A DNA stretch of 64,000 bases, taken from positions 62,001 through 126,000 of the forward strand of contig NZ_BJMN01000027.1 of NCBI RefSeq assembly GCF_006539185.1. The letters run 5' to 3'. A program made the position numbers and the translations under genes. This document shows positions 54,273 to 63,081 of the stretch, one piece after another. The DNA is from Streptomyces gardneri. GTDB lineage: Bacteria > Actinomycetota > Actinomycetes > Streptomycetales > Streptomycetaceae. The first letter of the stretch is position 1. The number at the start of each line of letters is the position of its first letter. Below the pieces are notes generated by a model. The model had not been told where the DNA came from, made no database searches, and worked only from the letters and a program-made list of their open reading frames with translations.

Positions 54273-55292
54273 TTACGACTCCGCCAGGATCTGTCCGACG
54301 TAACGTGCCACTGCGCGTACCGCTCCCATCGTTCCGGGGTAGTCCATGCGGGTCGGTCCGACCACGCCGAGTTTGGCGACTGCTTCGCCGCCCGAACCGT
54401 AGCCGACCGAGACGACCGAGGTGGAGCTCAGCCCCTCGTGGGCGTTCTCGTGCCCGATGCGTACGGTCATGCCCGATTCCTTGGCCTCGCCGAGCAGCTT
54501 GAGGAGCACGACCTGCTCCTCGAGGGCTTCCAGGACGGGCCTGATCATCAGGGGGAAGTCGTGTCCGAAGCGGGTGAGATTGGCGGTGCCGCCGATCATC
54601 AGCCGCTCCTCGTGCTCCTCCACGAGCGTTTCGAGGAGGGTCGCGAGCACGGTCGAGACCGTGGCGCGGTCCTCGATCTCCTCGAAGGACTCGGGGAGGT
54701 CCTGCACCAGCTGCGGCACGTCGGCGAACCGGCGGCCGACGACCCGGCTGTTGAGCCGGGCCCGCAGGTCGGCGAGGGAGGTCTCGCCGAAGGGCGCGGG
54801 GCAGTCGATGACGCGCTGCTCGACCCGGCCGGTGTCCGTGATGAGCACGAGCATCAGGCGGGCCGGGGCCAGCGCGAGCAGCTCCACGTGCCGGACGGTC
54901 GAACGGGTCAGCGAGGGGTACTGGACGACGGCGACCTGACGGGTCAGCTGCGCGAGCAGCCGCACCGTACGGCCGACGACGTCGTCGAGGTCGACCGCGC
55001 CGTCGAGGAAGTTGTGGATGGCCCGCCGCTCGGGCGTCGACAGCGGCTTGACGCCGGCCAGCCGGTCGACGAAGAGCCGGTAGCCCTTGTCGGTCGGGAT
55101 GCGCCCGGCGCTGGTGTGGGGCTGGGCGATGTACCCCTCCTCCTCCAGCACCGCCATGTCGTTGCGGACGGTGGCGGGCGAGACGCCGAGCTTGTGGCGC
55201 TCGGTGAGCGCCTTCGAGCCGACGGGCTCCTCCGTCCCGACGTAGTCCTGGACGATGGCGCGCAGGACCTCGAGTCTGCGTTCGCTGAGCAT
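54273..55292 (-). CDS. hrcA: heat-inducible transcriptional repressor HrcA
   Basis: A 339-residue repressor that binds CIRCE elements and shuts off heat-shock genes at normal temperature. The winged-helix N-terminus (1-75) has LEVLRAIVQDYVGTEEPVGSKALTERHKLGVSPATVRNDMAVLEEEGYI and the HTSAGRIPTDKGYRLFVDRL motif. The central/inserted dimerisation region and C-terminal helix follow. ATG 55292 follows GGAGGTG. It is first in the hrcA-dnaJ operon, whose promoter region carries a CIRCE inverted repeat. Confidence 0.96.
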   Translation of the reverse strand: MLSERRLEVLRAIVQDYVGTEEPVGSKALTERHKLGVSPATVRNDMAVLEEEGYIAQPHTSAGRIPTDKGYRLFVDRLAGVKPLSTPERRAIHNFLDGAVDLDDVVGRTVRLLAQLTRQVAVVQYPSLTRSTVRHVELLALAPARLMLVLITDTGRVEQRVIDCPAPFGETSLADLRARLNSRVVGRRFADVPQLVQDLPESFEEIEDRATVSTVLATLLETLVEEHEERLMIGGTANLTRFGHDFPLMIRPVLEALEEQVVLLKLLGEAKESGMTVRIGHENAHEGLSSTSVVSVGYGSGGEAVAKLGVVGPTRMDYPGTMGAVRAVARYVGQILAES

Positions 55293-55337
55293 TCGTGCGC
55301 ACCTCCAGCTGTCGTCGTCGTTCCGGTTGCTCCGCTT

Positions 55338-55364
55338 TTGGCACTCACCCTGCCCGAGTGCCAG
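55338..55364 (-). promoter_or_regulatory. CIRCE operator of hrcA-dnaJ
   Basis: TTGGCACTC (55338-55346), a 9-bp spacer, and GAGTGCCAG (55356-55364) match the CIRCE consensus TTAGCACTC-N9-GAGTGCTAA. The site lies 46 bp upstream of the hrcA ATG and is the expected binding site for HrcA. Confidence 0.93.
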
Positions 55365-55440
55365 CAATCCCCCGGCCAGTGTACGGCGGCGGACAACGCT
55401 CCTGGCAAGGAGGCGGGCGCGCACCGGTTAGCGTCGCCCC

Positions 55441-56169
55441 ATGGACGTCGATTGGGAAGCGTACGGGTGGGAGCGGCTGGCGCGCGGAGTCGGGAGGCTC
55501 CGACTGCCCGGCTGGGACGCCACGGTGGGCCTGGTTCTGGGCGAGGAGGCGCTGCTGCTGTACGACACGGGCTCGTCGCTCGCGGAGGGCGCCGAGCTCC
55601 GGGCACGGATCTCGGCCTTGACGGACGGCCGAAGAGTGACGCACATCGCACTCAGCCACCCGCACTTCGACCACGTCTTCGGCACGGCGGCGTTCGCGGG
55701 CGCGGAGGTCTTCGGCGCGGTGGGATCGGACGACCTCCTGGCCCGGGCGCGGGACCGGGAGGCGCTGCGCGCGGACGCGGTACGCCACGGGCTCGACGCC
55801 GCGGCGGCGGCGGAGGCGGTGGACGTCCTGGTGGCCCCGCGGCACGTGGTCTCCGGCGAGTGGACGCTCGACCTGGGCGGCCGACAGGTGCTCCTGGCGA
55901 ACCTCGGCCCCGGCCACACGGGCCACGACCTGGCGCTCTTCGTCCCCGGGGAGCGGGAGGTCGTCTTCTGCGGCGACCTGGTGGAGGAGTCGGGCGAGCC
56001 GCAGGCGGGCCCGGACGCGATCCCGTCCCGCTGGCCGGACGCGCTGGACCGGCTCCTCTCCCTGGGCGGCGAGGACGCGGTGTACGTGCCGGGCCACGGG
56101 GCGGTGGTGGACGCCACGTTCGTCCGGACACAGCGCGAGGAGCTGGCACGGCGCTTCGCGGTGTCATAA
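55441..56169 (+). CDS. MBL fold metallo-hydrolase
   Basis: A 242-residue metallo-beta-lactamase-fold hydrolase. The motif HPHFDHVFGTA (about 71-81; HxHxDH type) with the later GHTGHDLALFVPGEREVVFCGDLVEESGEP and PGHGAVVDAT (metal His) gives a two-metal site. It does not show the tRNase Z or lactonase signatures, so the substrate is unclear. ATG 55441 starts MDVDWEAYGWERLARG. It is divergent from hrcA and is followed by DUF3097 after 10 bp, a probable operon. Confidence 0.83.
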   Translation: MDVDWEAYGWERLARGVGRLRLPGWDATVGLVLGEEALLLYDTGSSLAEGAELRARISALTDGRRVTHIALSHPHFDHVFGTAAFAGAEVFGAVGSDDLLARARDREALRADAVRHGLDAAAAAEAVDVLVAPRHVVSGEWTLDLGGRQVLLANLGPGHTGHDLALFVPGEREVVFCGDLVEESGEPQAGPDAIPSRWPDALDRLLSLGGEDAVYVPGHGAVVDATFVRTQREELARRFAVS

Positions 56170-56179
56170 CGTCGCCCGA

Positions 56180-56983
56180 ATGCGCAGCTACAACCCGGAC
56201 CTGACGCCGCCTTGGAAGAAATCGGCCCCCGTCCCGGAGATCCCGGCGGACCCCGACCTGGTCGTGGAGGAGGTGTCGACGGGCTTCTGCGGGGCGGTGA
56301 TCCGCTGCGAGGCGGGCACGGTGACCCTGGAGGACCGCTTCGGCAAGCACCGGGTCTTCCCGATGGAGCCGCGGGGCTTCCTCCTGGAGGGCAGGGTCGT
56401 GACCCTGGTCCGCCCGACCTCGGCGGCCCCGGTACGCCCCACCCGTACGGCCTCCGGTTCGGTCGCCGTCCCGGGCGCGCGGGCGCGCGTGGCGCGGGCG
56501 GGCCGGATCTACGTGGAGGGCCGGCACGACGCCGAACTCGTCGAGCGGGTCTGGGGCGACGACCTGCGGATCGAGGGCGTGGTCGTCGAGTACCTGGAAG
56601 GCATCGACGACCTTCCGTCGATCGTGGCGGAGTTCGGCCCGGCACCGGACGCCCGGCTGGGCGTCCTGGTCGACCACCTGGTCCCGGGCTCGAAGGAGTC
56701 CAGGATCGCCGCGCAGGTGACGTCCCCGGACGTCCTGGTGGTCGGCCACCCCTACATCGACGTCTGGGAAGCGGTGAAGCCGTCCTCCGTCGGCATCAGG
56801 GCCTGGCCGACGGTCCCACGCGGCCAGGACTGGAAGACGGGCGTGTGCCGGTCCCTGGGCTGGCCGGAGAACACGGGCGCGGCCTGGCAGCACATCCTGT
56901 CGAAGGTCACGTCCTACAAGGACCTGGAACCGGAGCTCCTGGGCCGAGTAGAAGAACTGATCGACTTCGTGACGGCCCCGTAG
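56180..56983 (+). CDS. DUF3097 family protein
   Basis: A 267-residue actinobacterial protein of unknown function. Family signatures: WKKSAPVPEIPADPDLVVE, GFCGAVIRCEAGTVTLEDRFGKHRVFPMEPRGF, and a second half with GRIYVEGRHDAELVERVWGDDLRIEGV (residues 108-134) and GVLVDHLVPGSKESRI (161-176). The V-E-G-x-x-D and later D-H-x-x-x-G-S arrangement resembles the Toprim fold, hinting at nucleic-acid processing; this is inference. It begins 10 bp after the MBL gene. The C-terminus (SLGWPENTGAAWQHILSKV) is strongly conserved in what I recall of the family. Confidence 0.85.
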   Translation: MRSYNPDLTPPWKKSAPVPEIPADPDLVVEEVSTGFCGAVIRCEAGTVTLEDRFGKHRVFPMEPRGFLLEGRVVTLVRPTSAAPVRPTRTASGSVAVPGARARVARAGRIYVEGRHDAELVERVWGDDLRIEGVVVEYLEGIDDLPSIVAEFGPAPDARLGVLVDHLVPGSKESRIAAQVTSPDVLVVGHPYIDVWEAVKPSSVGIRAWPTVPRGQDWKTGVCRSLGWPENTGAAWQHILSKVTSYKDLEPELLGRVEELIDFVTAP

Positions 56984-56989
56984 CGCCCT

Positions 56990-57015
56990 CTCTGGGGGAG
57001 GCTGGGCACACGGGA
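56990..57015 (-). repeat. dispersed intergenic repeat, copy 2 (inverted)
   Basis: The reverse complement of this segment matches 21779-21804 in 25 of 26 positions. It sits just after the DUF3097 stop and before hemW. See copy 1. Confidence 0.6.
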
Positions 57016-57034
57016 CGCCTCCCGGGCCCGGACC

Positions 57035-58267
57035 TCAGTCCACCAGGTCCCGCACCACCGCGTCGGCCAGCAGCCGACCCCGCAGGGTCAGAACCGCGCG
57101 CCCGGCCTCGTAGGACGCGGGGTCGAGGAGCCCGTCCCCCAGGGCCTTCCGTGAGGCCGCAAGCCCCGCCGGCTTGAGGATCGACAGCTCGACCCCCTCC
57201 CGCAGCCGCAGCTCCAGCAGGATCCGCTCGACCCGCCGGTCCTCCTCGGCAAGGAGCTCCCGCCCGGCACCGGGCGACTTCCCGGCCCCCAGCGCCGCCG
57301 CGTACGCCCCCGGATGCTTCACGTTCCACCACCGCACCCCGCCCACGTGCGAGTGCGCACCCGGCCCGGCGCCCCACCAGTCGGCGCCGCGCCAGTACAG
57401 CTCGTTGTGGAGGCAGCGCCCGGCCTCGGAGGTGGCCCAGTTGGACACCTCGTACCAGGAGAACCCGGCCTCCTCGAAGGCCGCGTCCGCGATCAGGTAC
57501 CGGTCGGCGTGCACGTCGTCGTCGGTCATCGGCACCTCGCCACGCCGGATGCGGCGCGCGAGCTGCGTCCCCTCCTCGACGATCAGGGCGTACGCGCTGA
57601 CGTGGTCGGGCCCGGCGCCGATGGCCGCGTCGAGGGACGCCCGCCAGTCGTCGTCGGTCTCCCCGGGCGTGCCGTAGATCAGGTCGAGGTTGACGTGCTC
57701 GAAGCCGGCGGCCCGCGCCTCGGCGACGCAGGCCTCGGGGCGACCGGGGGTGTGGGTCCGGTCGAGGATCTTCAGGACGTGCTGCTTGGCGCTCTGCATG
57801 CCGAAGGAGATCCGGTTGAACCCGCCCTCCCGCAGCTCGGCCAGATACGCCGGGTTCACCGACTCCGGGTTCGCCTCCGTCGTCACCTCGGCGTCGTCCG
57901 CGAGCCCGAACTCGTCGCGGACGGCCCCCAGCATCCGTACGAGGTCGCCGGCGTCGAGCAGCGTGGGCGTACCGCCGCCGACGAAGACCGTCCGCACCGG
58001 CCTGGGGTCGTCCCCGAGCACCTTCCGGGCGAGCCGGATCTCCTCGGCGACCTGATCGGCGTAGTTGTCCCGGGAGGCGAGCACGCCACCGGCACCGCGC
58101 AGCTCGCTGGCGGTGTACGTGTTGAAGTCGCAGTAGCCGCAGCGCGTCGCGCAGTACGGCACGTGCAGGTAGAACCCGAGGGGCCGGTCCCCCGCCCCCT
58201 CCAGGGCGTGCGGGGGCAGAGCCCCGTCGTCGGGGACGTTCTCACCATCGGGCAGTACGGAAGGCAT
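57035..58267 (-). CDS. hemW: radical SAM family heme chaperone HemW
   Basis: A 410-residue radical SAM protein involved in haem delivery/insertion (formerly annotated as coproporphyrinogen III oxidase-like HemN). The [4Fe-4S] motif is PYCATRCGYC (Cys39, Cys43, Cys46 from this start), followed by VGGGTPTLL and the HemW-like middle NRISFGMQSAKQHVLKILDRTHTPGRP. The C-terminal HemN_C domain is present. It lacks the extra cysteine pattern of true HemN, in line with HemW. ATG 58267 was chosen; the longer frame is glycine-rich and unsupported. It is convergent with DUF3097. Confidence 0.92.
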   Translation of the reverse strand: MPSVLPDGENVPDDGALPPHALEGAGDRPLGFYLHVPYCATRCGYCDFNTYTASELRGAGGVLASRDNYADQVAEEIRLARKVLGDDPRPVRTVFVGGGTPTLLDAGDLVRMLGAVRDEFGLADDAEVTTEANPESVNPAYLAELREGGFNRISFGMQSAKQHVLKILDRTHTPGRPEACVAEARAAGFEHVNLDLIYGTPGETDDDWRASLDAAIGAGPDHVSAYALIVEEGTQLARRIRRGEVPMTDDDVHADRYLIADAAFEEAGFSWYEVSNWATSEAGRCLHNELYWRGADWWGAGPGAHSHVGGVRWWNVKHPGAYAAALGAGKSPGAGRELLAEEDRRVERILLELRLREGVELSILKPAGLAASRKALGDGLLDPASYEAGRAVLTLRGRLLADAVVRDLVD

Positions 58268-58390
58268 GAGCCCATTGTCCCGTACCGCCCGAGGTGAACC
58301 TCCGGCCTGTGGAAAACCACCGCCACCACCGCGACCGCCACCGTCACCACAGCCGTGCGACGACGACGGCAACGGCGGCGGTCACCGCGG

Positions 58391-60265
58391 CTACGCCTCG
58401 CGCGAGCCCTCGTACATCGCGTCGATCAGGTGCTGGTACGTGCGCTCCACGACCGGCCGCTTCATCTTCAGCGACGGGGTCAGCTCGCCGTGCTCGACGT
58501 CGAGGTCGCGCGGCAGCAGACGGAACTTCTTGATCGTCTGCCAGCGCTGGAGACCCTCGTTGAGGCGGTCGACGTAGCCCTGGACCAGCTTCTCGGTCTC
58601 CGGCGCGGCGACGACCTCCGCGTACGTCTTGCCTGCGAGGCCCTGCTCGGCGGCCCAGCCGAGGATGGCGGGCTCGTCGAGGGCGATGAGCGCGGAGCAG
58701 TAGTTCCGGTCGGCGCCGAGCACCACGATGTTGGAGACGAACGGGCAGACGGCCTTGAACTGGCCCTCGACCTCGGTCGGGGCGATGTACTTGCCGCCGG
58801 AGGTCTTGAACAGGTCCTTCTTGCGGTCGGTGATCCGCAGGTACCCGTCGGCGGACAGTTCACCGATGTCGCCGGTGTGGAACCAGCCGTCCGGCTCCAG
58901 GACCTCGGCCGTCTTCTCCGGCAGGCGGTGGTAGCCCTCCATGATGCCGGGGCCGCGCAGCAGGATCTCGCCGTCGTCGGCGATCCGGACCTCGGTGCCG
59001 GGGAGCGGCTTGCCGACGGTGCCGGTGCGGTAGGCCTCGCCCGGGTTGACGAAGGAGGCGGCGCTGGACTCCGTGAGGCCGTAGCCCTCCAGGATGTGGA
59101 TGCCGGCGCCGGAGAAGAAGTAGCCGATGTCGGGCGCCAGGGCGACGGAGCCGGAGACGGCGGCGCGCAGGCGCCCGCCGAAGGCCTCGCGGAGCTTCTT
59201 GTAGACCAGCGCGTCGGCGACCTTGTGCTTGGCCGTGAGGCCGAAGGGGGCCGAGGCCGTGCCGGTGCGGCGGAAGTTGTCCTGGGTGACCTTGGCGTAG
59301 TCGCGGGCGACTCCGGCCGACCACTGGAAGATCTTGTACTTGGCGCCGCCGGCCTCGCGGGCCTTGGCGGCGACCCCGTTGTAGACCTTCTCGAAGATCC
59401 GCGGGACGGCCGCCATGTAGGTCGGCTGGACGATCGGCAGGTTCACGATGATCTTGTCGATCCGCCCGTCGAGGGCCGTGACGTGTCCGACCTCGATCTG
59501 GCCGGAGGTCAGTACCTTGCCGAAGACGTGGGCGAGCGGCAGCCACAGGTACTGGACGTCGTCCTTGGTGACCAGGCCGGTGGCGGCGATGGCCTTGGCC
59601 ATGTACGACCAGTTGTCGTGCGGGAGGCGGACGCCCTTGGGGCGGCCCGTGGTGCCCGAGGTGTAGATGAGGGTGGCGAGCTGCTCGGCGGTGATCGCCG
59701 CGACCCGCTCCTTGACGGCCTCGGCGTTCTTCTCCAGGTACGCCTTGCCGCGCGCCTCCAGGTCGGCGAGCGTGAGGACCCAGTCGTCGGTCTCGACGCC
59801 CGCGGGGTCGAGGACCACGACGTGGTGGAGGTCGGGCAGCTCGGCACGGCGCTCGCGGGCCTTGGCCACCTGTGCCGCGTCCTCCGCGATCAGGACCTTG
59901 GACTCGGAGTCCGAAAGGATGAACGCCGACTCCTCGGCGTTCGTCTGCGGGTAGATGGTGGTCGTCGCGGCACCCGCGCACATCACACCGAGGTCGGCGA
60001 GGACCCACTCGACCCGGGTGGAGGAGGCGAGCGCGACCCGCTCCTCGGGCAGCACGCCGAGGTCGATCAGGCCGGCGGCGATCGCGTAGACCCGCTCGGC
60101 GGCCTGCCCCCAACTGAGCGACTTCCAGTCGTCGGGACCGGCACCGGACGCGGCGGGGACCGGGTACCGGTAGGCCTCCGCGTCGGGAGTCCGCTCGACG
60201 CGCTCAAGGAAGAGGGTCGCCACGGAGGGCGGCCGGTTCTCGATCAGGGTCTGTGTGTCGCTCAC
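58391..60265 (-). CDS. long-chain fatty acid--CoA ligase
   Basis: A 624-residue acyl-CoA synthetase (FadD15-like). The AMP-binding motif is LIYTSGTTGRPKGVRL; the A5-type motif GYGLTESSA and the A8 region DGWFHTGDIGELSADGYLRITDRKKDLFKTSGGKYIAP are intact, with the C-terminal catalytic Lys in LTPSLKMKRPVV. It activates fatty acids using ATP and CoA, in the cytosol or at the membrane. GTG 60265 was taken as start (VSDTQTLIENRP). The upstream region has a tandem CGTAACTA repeat that may be a regulator site. Confidence 0.92.
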   Translation of the reverse strand: MSDTQTLIENRPPSVATLFLERVERTPDAEAYRYPVPAASGAGPDDWKSLSWGQAAERVYAIAAGLIDLGVLPEERVALASSTRVEWVLADLGVMCAGAATTTIYPQTNAEESAFILSDSESKVLIAEDAAQVAKARERRAELPDLHHVVVLDPAGVETDDWVLTLADLEARGKAYLEKNAEAVKERVAAITAEQLATLIYTSGTTGRPKGVRLPHDNWSYMAKAIAATGLVTKDDVQYLWLPLAHVFGKVLTSGQIEVGHVTALDGRIDKIIVNLPIVQPTYMAAVPRIFEKVYNGVAAKAREAGGAKYKIFQWSAGVARDYAKVTQDNFRRTGTASAPFGLTAKHKVADALVYKKLREAFGGRLRAAVSGSVALAPDIGYFFSGAGIHILEGYGLTESSAASFVNPGEAYRTGTVGKPLPGTEVRIADDGEILLRGPGIMEGYHRLPEKTAEVLEPDGWFHTGDIGELSADGYLRITDRKKDLFKTSGGKYIAPTEVEGQFKAVCPFVSNIVVLGADRNYCSALIALDEPAILGWAAEQGLAGKTYAEVVAAPETEKLVQGYVDRLNEGLQRWQTIKKFRLLPRDLDVEHGELTPSLKMKRPVVERTYQHLIDAMYEGSREA

Positions 60266-60302
60266 GACGTCCTCCGGGCGGCGGCGGTGCCTGCTGGCGG
60301 TG

Positions 60303-60318
60303 CGTAACTACGTAACTA
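60303..60318. promoter_or_regulatory. tandem 8-bp repeat upstream of fadD
   Basis: CGTAACTA occurs twice head to tail (60303-60310, 60311-60318), with further GTAAC-like A/T-rich sequence to 60332. It lies about 40 bp upstream of the fatty acid ligase start and stands out from the GC-rich surroundings. A promoter or operator is likely. The rest of the gap up to lepA holds a terminator and no gene. Confidence 0.4.
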
Positions 60319-60400
60319 ACTGGCGAGTAACCTTCAAGTCGGGATCAGAGTAAAGGGCCGAGGACTGGCGCGTAAGGGCTTGCAAGCCGCCGCTTCATAA

Positions 60401-60439
60401 CGAACGGGTCCACGCGCCATCGGCACGTGGACCCGTTCG
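60401..60439 (-). terminator. terminator of lepA
   Basis: A 14-bp perfect stem (cgaacgggtccacg at 60401-60414, cgtggacccgttcg at 60426-60439) with an 11-nt loop lies about 33 bases after the lepA stop. Confidence 0.75.
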
Positions 60440-60471
60440 ATGCACAAGGCACCTACCTCTGACGTTCCCGG

Positions 60472-62337
60472 CTACTTCTTCTTGCCGGAGGACTCGTCGC
60501 TCGAGAGGACGGCGATGAAGGCCTCCTGCGGCACCTCGACCGAGCCGACCATCTTCATGCGCTTCTTGCCTTCCTTCTGCTTCTCCAGCAGCTTCCGCTT
60601 ACGGGAGATGTCACCGCCGTAGCACTTGGCGAGGACGTCCTTGCGGATGGCGCGGATGGTCTCGCGGGCGATGACGCGGGAGCCGATCGCGGCCTGGATC
60701 GGCACCTCGAAGGCCTGGCGCGGGATGAGCTCGCGCAGCTTGGCGACGAGCCGCACACCGTAGGCGTAGGCGGCGTCCTTGTGGGTGACGGCGGAGAAGG
60801 CGTCGACCTTGTCGCCGTGCAGCAGGATGTCGACCTTGACGAGGCTGGAGGCCTGCTCGCCCGTGGGCTCGTAGTCGAGCGAGGCGTAACCGCGCGTCTT
60901 GGACTTCAGCTGGTCGAAGAAGTCGAAGACGATCTCGGCGAGGGGCAGGGTGTAGCGGATCTCGACCCGGTCCTCGGAGAGGTAGTCCATGCCGATCAGC
61001 GTGCCGCGACGGGTCTGGCACAGCTCCATGATCGCGCCGATGAACTCGCTGGGGGCGAGGATCGTGGCGCGCACGACGGGCTCGTACACGTCGTCGATCT
61101 TGCCCTCGGGGAACTCGCTCGGGTTCGTGACCGTGTGCTCGCTGCCGTCCTCCATGACCACGCGGTAGACCACGTTGGGGGCGGTGGCGATGAGGTCGAG
61201 CCCGAACTCGCGCTCGAGCCGCTCACGAATGACGTCGAGGTGGAGAAGACCCAGGAAGCCCACGCGGAAGCCGAAGCCGAGCGCGGCGGAGGTCTCCGGC
61301 TCGTAGACGAGCGCGGCGTCGTTGAGCTGGAGCTTGTCGAGGGCCTCGCGGAGGTCCGGGTACTCCGAGCCGTCCAGCGGGTAGAGACCCGAGAACACCA
61401 TCGGCTTGGGGTCCTTGTAACCGCCGAGCGCCTCGGTCGCGCCCTTGTTCAGGGAGGTGATCGTGTCACCGACCTTGGACTGACGGACGTCCTTCACACC
61501 GGTGATGAGGTAGCCCACCTCACCGACGCCGAGCCCGTCGGACGCGGTCATCTCGGGAGACGAGACGCCGATCTCCAGCAGCTCGTGGGTGGCGCCCGTC
61601 GACATCATCTTGATGCGCTCACGCTTGTTGAGCTGCCCGTCGACGACACGGACGTACGTCACGACACCGCGGTACGAGTCGTAGACGGAGTCGAAGATCA
61701 TCGCGCGGGCGGGCGCGTCGGCGACACCGACCGGCGCCGGGACGTCCCGGACGACGCGGTCGAGCAGCGCCTCGACGCCCATGCCGGTCTTCGCGGAGAC
61801 CTTGAGGACGTCCTCCGGCTGGCAGCCGATGAGGTTGGCCAGCTCCTCGGAGAACTTCTCCGGCTGGGCGGCCGGCAGGTCGATCTTGTTCAGTACCGGA
61901 ACGATCGTGAGGTCGTTCTCCATCGCCAGGTAGAGGTTGGCGAGGGTCTGCGCCTCGATGCCCTGCGCCGCGTCGACCAGCAGGACCGTGCCCTCACAGG
62001 CCGCCAGCGAGCGCGAGACCTCGTACGTGAAGTCGACGTGCCCGGGCGTGTCGATCATGTTCAGGATGTGCGTCCTGCCCTCACCCTGCCCGTCGGTGGG
62101 CGCCCACGGCAGTCGGACCGCCTGGGACTTGATCGTGATGCCGCGCTCCCGCTCGATGTCCATCCGGTCGAGATACTGGGCACGCATCTGCCGCTGGTCG
62201 ACCACACCGGTGAGCTGGAGCATCCGGTCGGCGAGCGTGGACTTGCCGTGGTCGATGTGCGCGATGATGCAGAAGTTGCGGATCAGAGCCGGGTCGGTAC
62301 GGCTCGGCTCGGGCACGTTGGTAGGAGTCGCGGGCAC
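60472..62337 (-). CDS. lepA: translation elongation factor 4 (LepA)
   Basis: A 621-residue ribosome-associated GTPase (EF4). The G domain has NFCIIAHIDHGKSTLADRML, DIERERGITIKSQAVRL, IDTPGHVDFTYEVSRSLAACEG and VPVLNKIDLPAA. Domains II-IV and the LepA-specific C-terminal domain (GSRVIARETIRAIRKDVLAKCYGGDISRKRKLLEKQKEGKKRMK) are complete, with the C-terminus ending SSGKKK. GTG 62337 begins VPATPTNVPEPSRTDPALIRN, the streptomycete start; earlier in-frame codons run into non-coding DNA. It is divergent from rpsT. Confidence 0.96.
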   Translation of the reverse strand: MPATPTNVPEPSRTDPALIRNFCIIAHIDHGKSTLADRMLQLTGVVDQRQMRAQYLDRMDIERERGITIKSQAVRLPWAPTDGQGEGRTHILNMIDTPGHVDFTYEVSRSLAACEGTVLLVDAAQGIEAQTLANLYLAMENDLTIVPVLNKIDLPAAQPEKFSEELANLIGCQPEDVLKVSAKTGMGVEALLDRVVRDVPAPVGVADAPARAMIFDSVYDSYRGVVTYVRVVDGQLNKRERIKMMSTGATHELLEIGVSSPEMTASDGLGVGEVGYLITGVKDVRQSKVGDTITSLNKGATEALGGYKDPKPMVFSGLYPLDGSEYPDLREALDKLQLNDAALVYEPETSAALGFGFRVGFLGLLHLDVIRERLEREFGLDLIATAPNVVYRVVMEDGSEHTVTNPSEFPEGKIDDVYEPVVRATILAPSEFIGAIMELCQTRRGTLIGMDYLSEDRVEIRYTLPLAEIVFDFFDQLKSKTRGYASLDYEPTGEQASSLVKVDILLHGDKVDAFSAVTHKDAAYAYGVRLVAKLRELIPRQAFEVPIQAAIGSRVIARETIRAIRKDVLAKCYGGDISRKRKLLEKQKEGKKRMKMVGSVEVPQEAFIAVLSSDESSGKKK

Positions 62338-62521
62338 GCAGGGTCTCGTCTCGGGGCGATGTCGGATCGATACGTAGGCTCCATGGTCCCATGCCCGCCG
62401 CCCTGCGCCCGGTTTGGGCGGCCCCGAGGGTGACTGATACTGTGGACAGCTGTGCCTCGTGTGCCCTCTCAGCTGCGAGTCACACTCCAGAAGGAACATC
62501 GAACCTGTAAAGGCTCTTTTC

Positions 62522-62788
62522 GTGGCGAACATCAAGTCCCAGATCAAGCGGAACAAGACCAACGAGAAGGCGCGCCTGCGTAACAAGGCCGTCAAGTCGT
62601 CGCTCAAGACCGCGATCCGCAAGGCCCGTGAGGCTGTCGCCGCCGGCGACCTCGAGAAGGCCACCGTTGCCACTCGCGCCGCCTCGCGTCAGCTCGACAA
62701 GGCTGTCTCGAAGGGTGTCATCCACAAGAACGCCGCCGCCAACAAGAAGTCGGCGCTGGCCACCAAGGTTGCCACCCTCCAGGGCTGA
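62522..62788 (+). CDS. rpsT: 30S ribosomal protein S20
   Basis: An 88-residue ribosomal protein, binding 16S rRNA in the small subunit. The sequence starts ANIKSQIKRNKTNEKARLRNKAVKSSLKTAIRKAR and continues in helices rich in Lys, Arg and Ala (LDKAVSKGVIHKNAAANKKSALATKV), the bS20 pattern. GTG 62522 has an AAAGG-like site upstream. It is divergent from lepA and ends in a terminator. The order lepA-rpsT-holA is, as I recall, conserved in actinobacteria. Confidence 0.95.
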   Translation: MANIKSQIKRNKTNEKARLRNKAVKSSLKTAIRKAREAVAAGDLEKATVATRAASRQLDKAVSKGVIHKNAAANKKSALATKVATLQG

Positions 62789-62908
62789 GCTCTGATGTAA
62801 CCGGTCGCACGGGACCCAGCGGGCCCTCTCTCCCGCTCCCGCCCGACCACCAGGACTCGCACGCGGACGCGTTCGCCACGCGGGTGCGAGCCCACCAAGC
62901 TGTAACGC

Positions 62909-62953
62909 CGAAGGCCCCGCCGCCTCCTACCCCAGGAGCCGCCGGGGCCTTCG
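62909..62953. terminator. terminator after rpsT
   Basis: cgaaggcccc (62909-62918) pairs with ggggccttcg (62944-62953). The inner part continues pairing imperfectly (two mismatches) around a short loop, about 120 bp after the rpsT stop. Confidence 0.65.
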
Positions 62954-63029
62954 CCGCGTCCACGCCCTGCCCGGGCCGGCACGAGGGACTGCCCAGGGGC
63001 TGGGCACCCCGTACGCACGGGGCCGGGGG

Positions 63030-63081
63030 ACCCGTACGCACACGGGGGCAGGGCGACCCGTACGCACACGGGGGCAGGGCG
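63030..63081. repeat. 26-bp tandem repeat
   Basis: Two perfect 26-bp units (63030-63055 and 63056-63081, each starting acccgtacgc) are followed by a degenerate third (from 63082) and preceded by a related copy near 63005. They lie in the large gap downstream of holA. Confidence 0.7.

Noticed and set aside
53292..56204. 970-codon open frame on the plus strand opposite hrcA-dnaJ
   Set aside because: It is the antisense shadow of highly conserved heat-shock genes; the CIRCE element and motifs settle the true strand.
62459..62521. N-terminal extension of S20 (21 extra codons)
   Set aside because: bS20 family proteins begin at (V/M)ANIKSQ; the extension is untranslated leader.
63030..63081. CRISPR-like array near holA
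   Set aside because: Only two abutting 26-bp units with no spacers; it is a simple tandem duplication.
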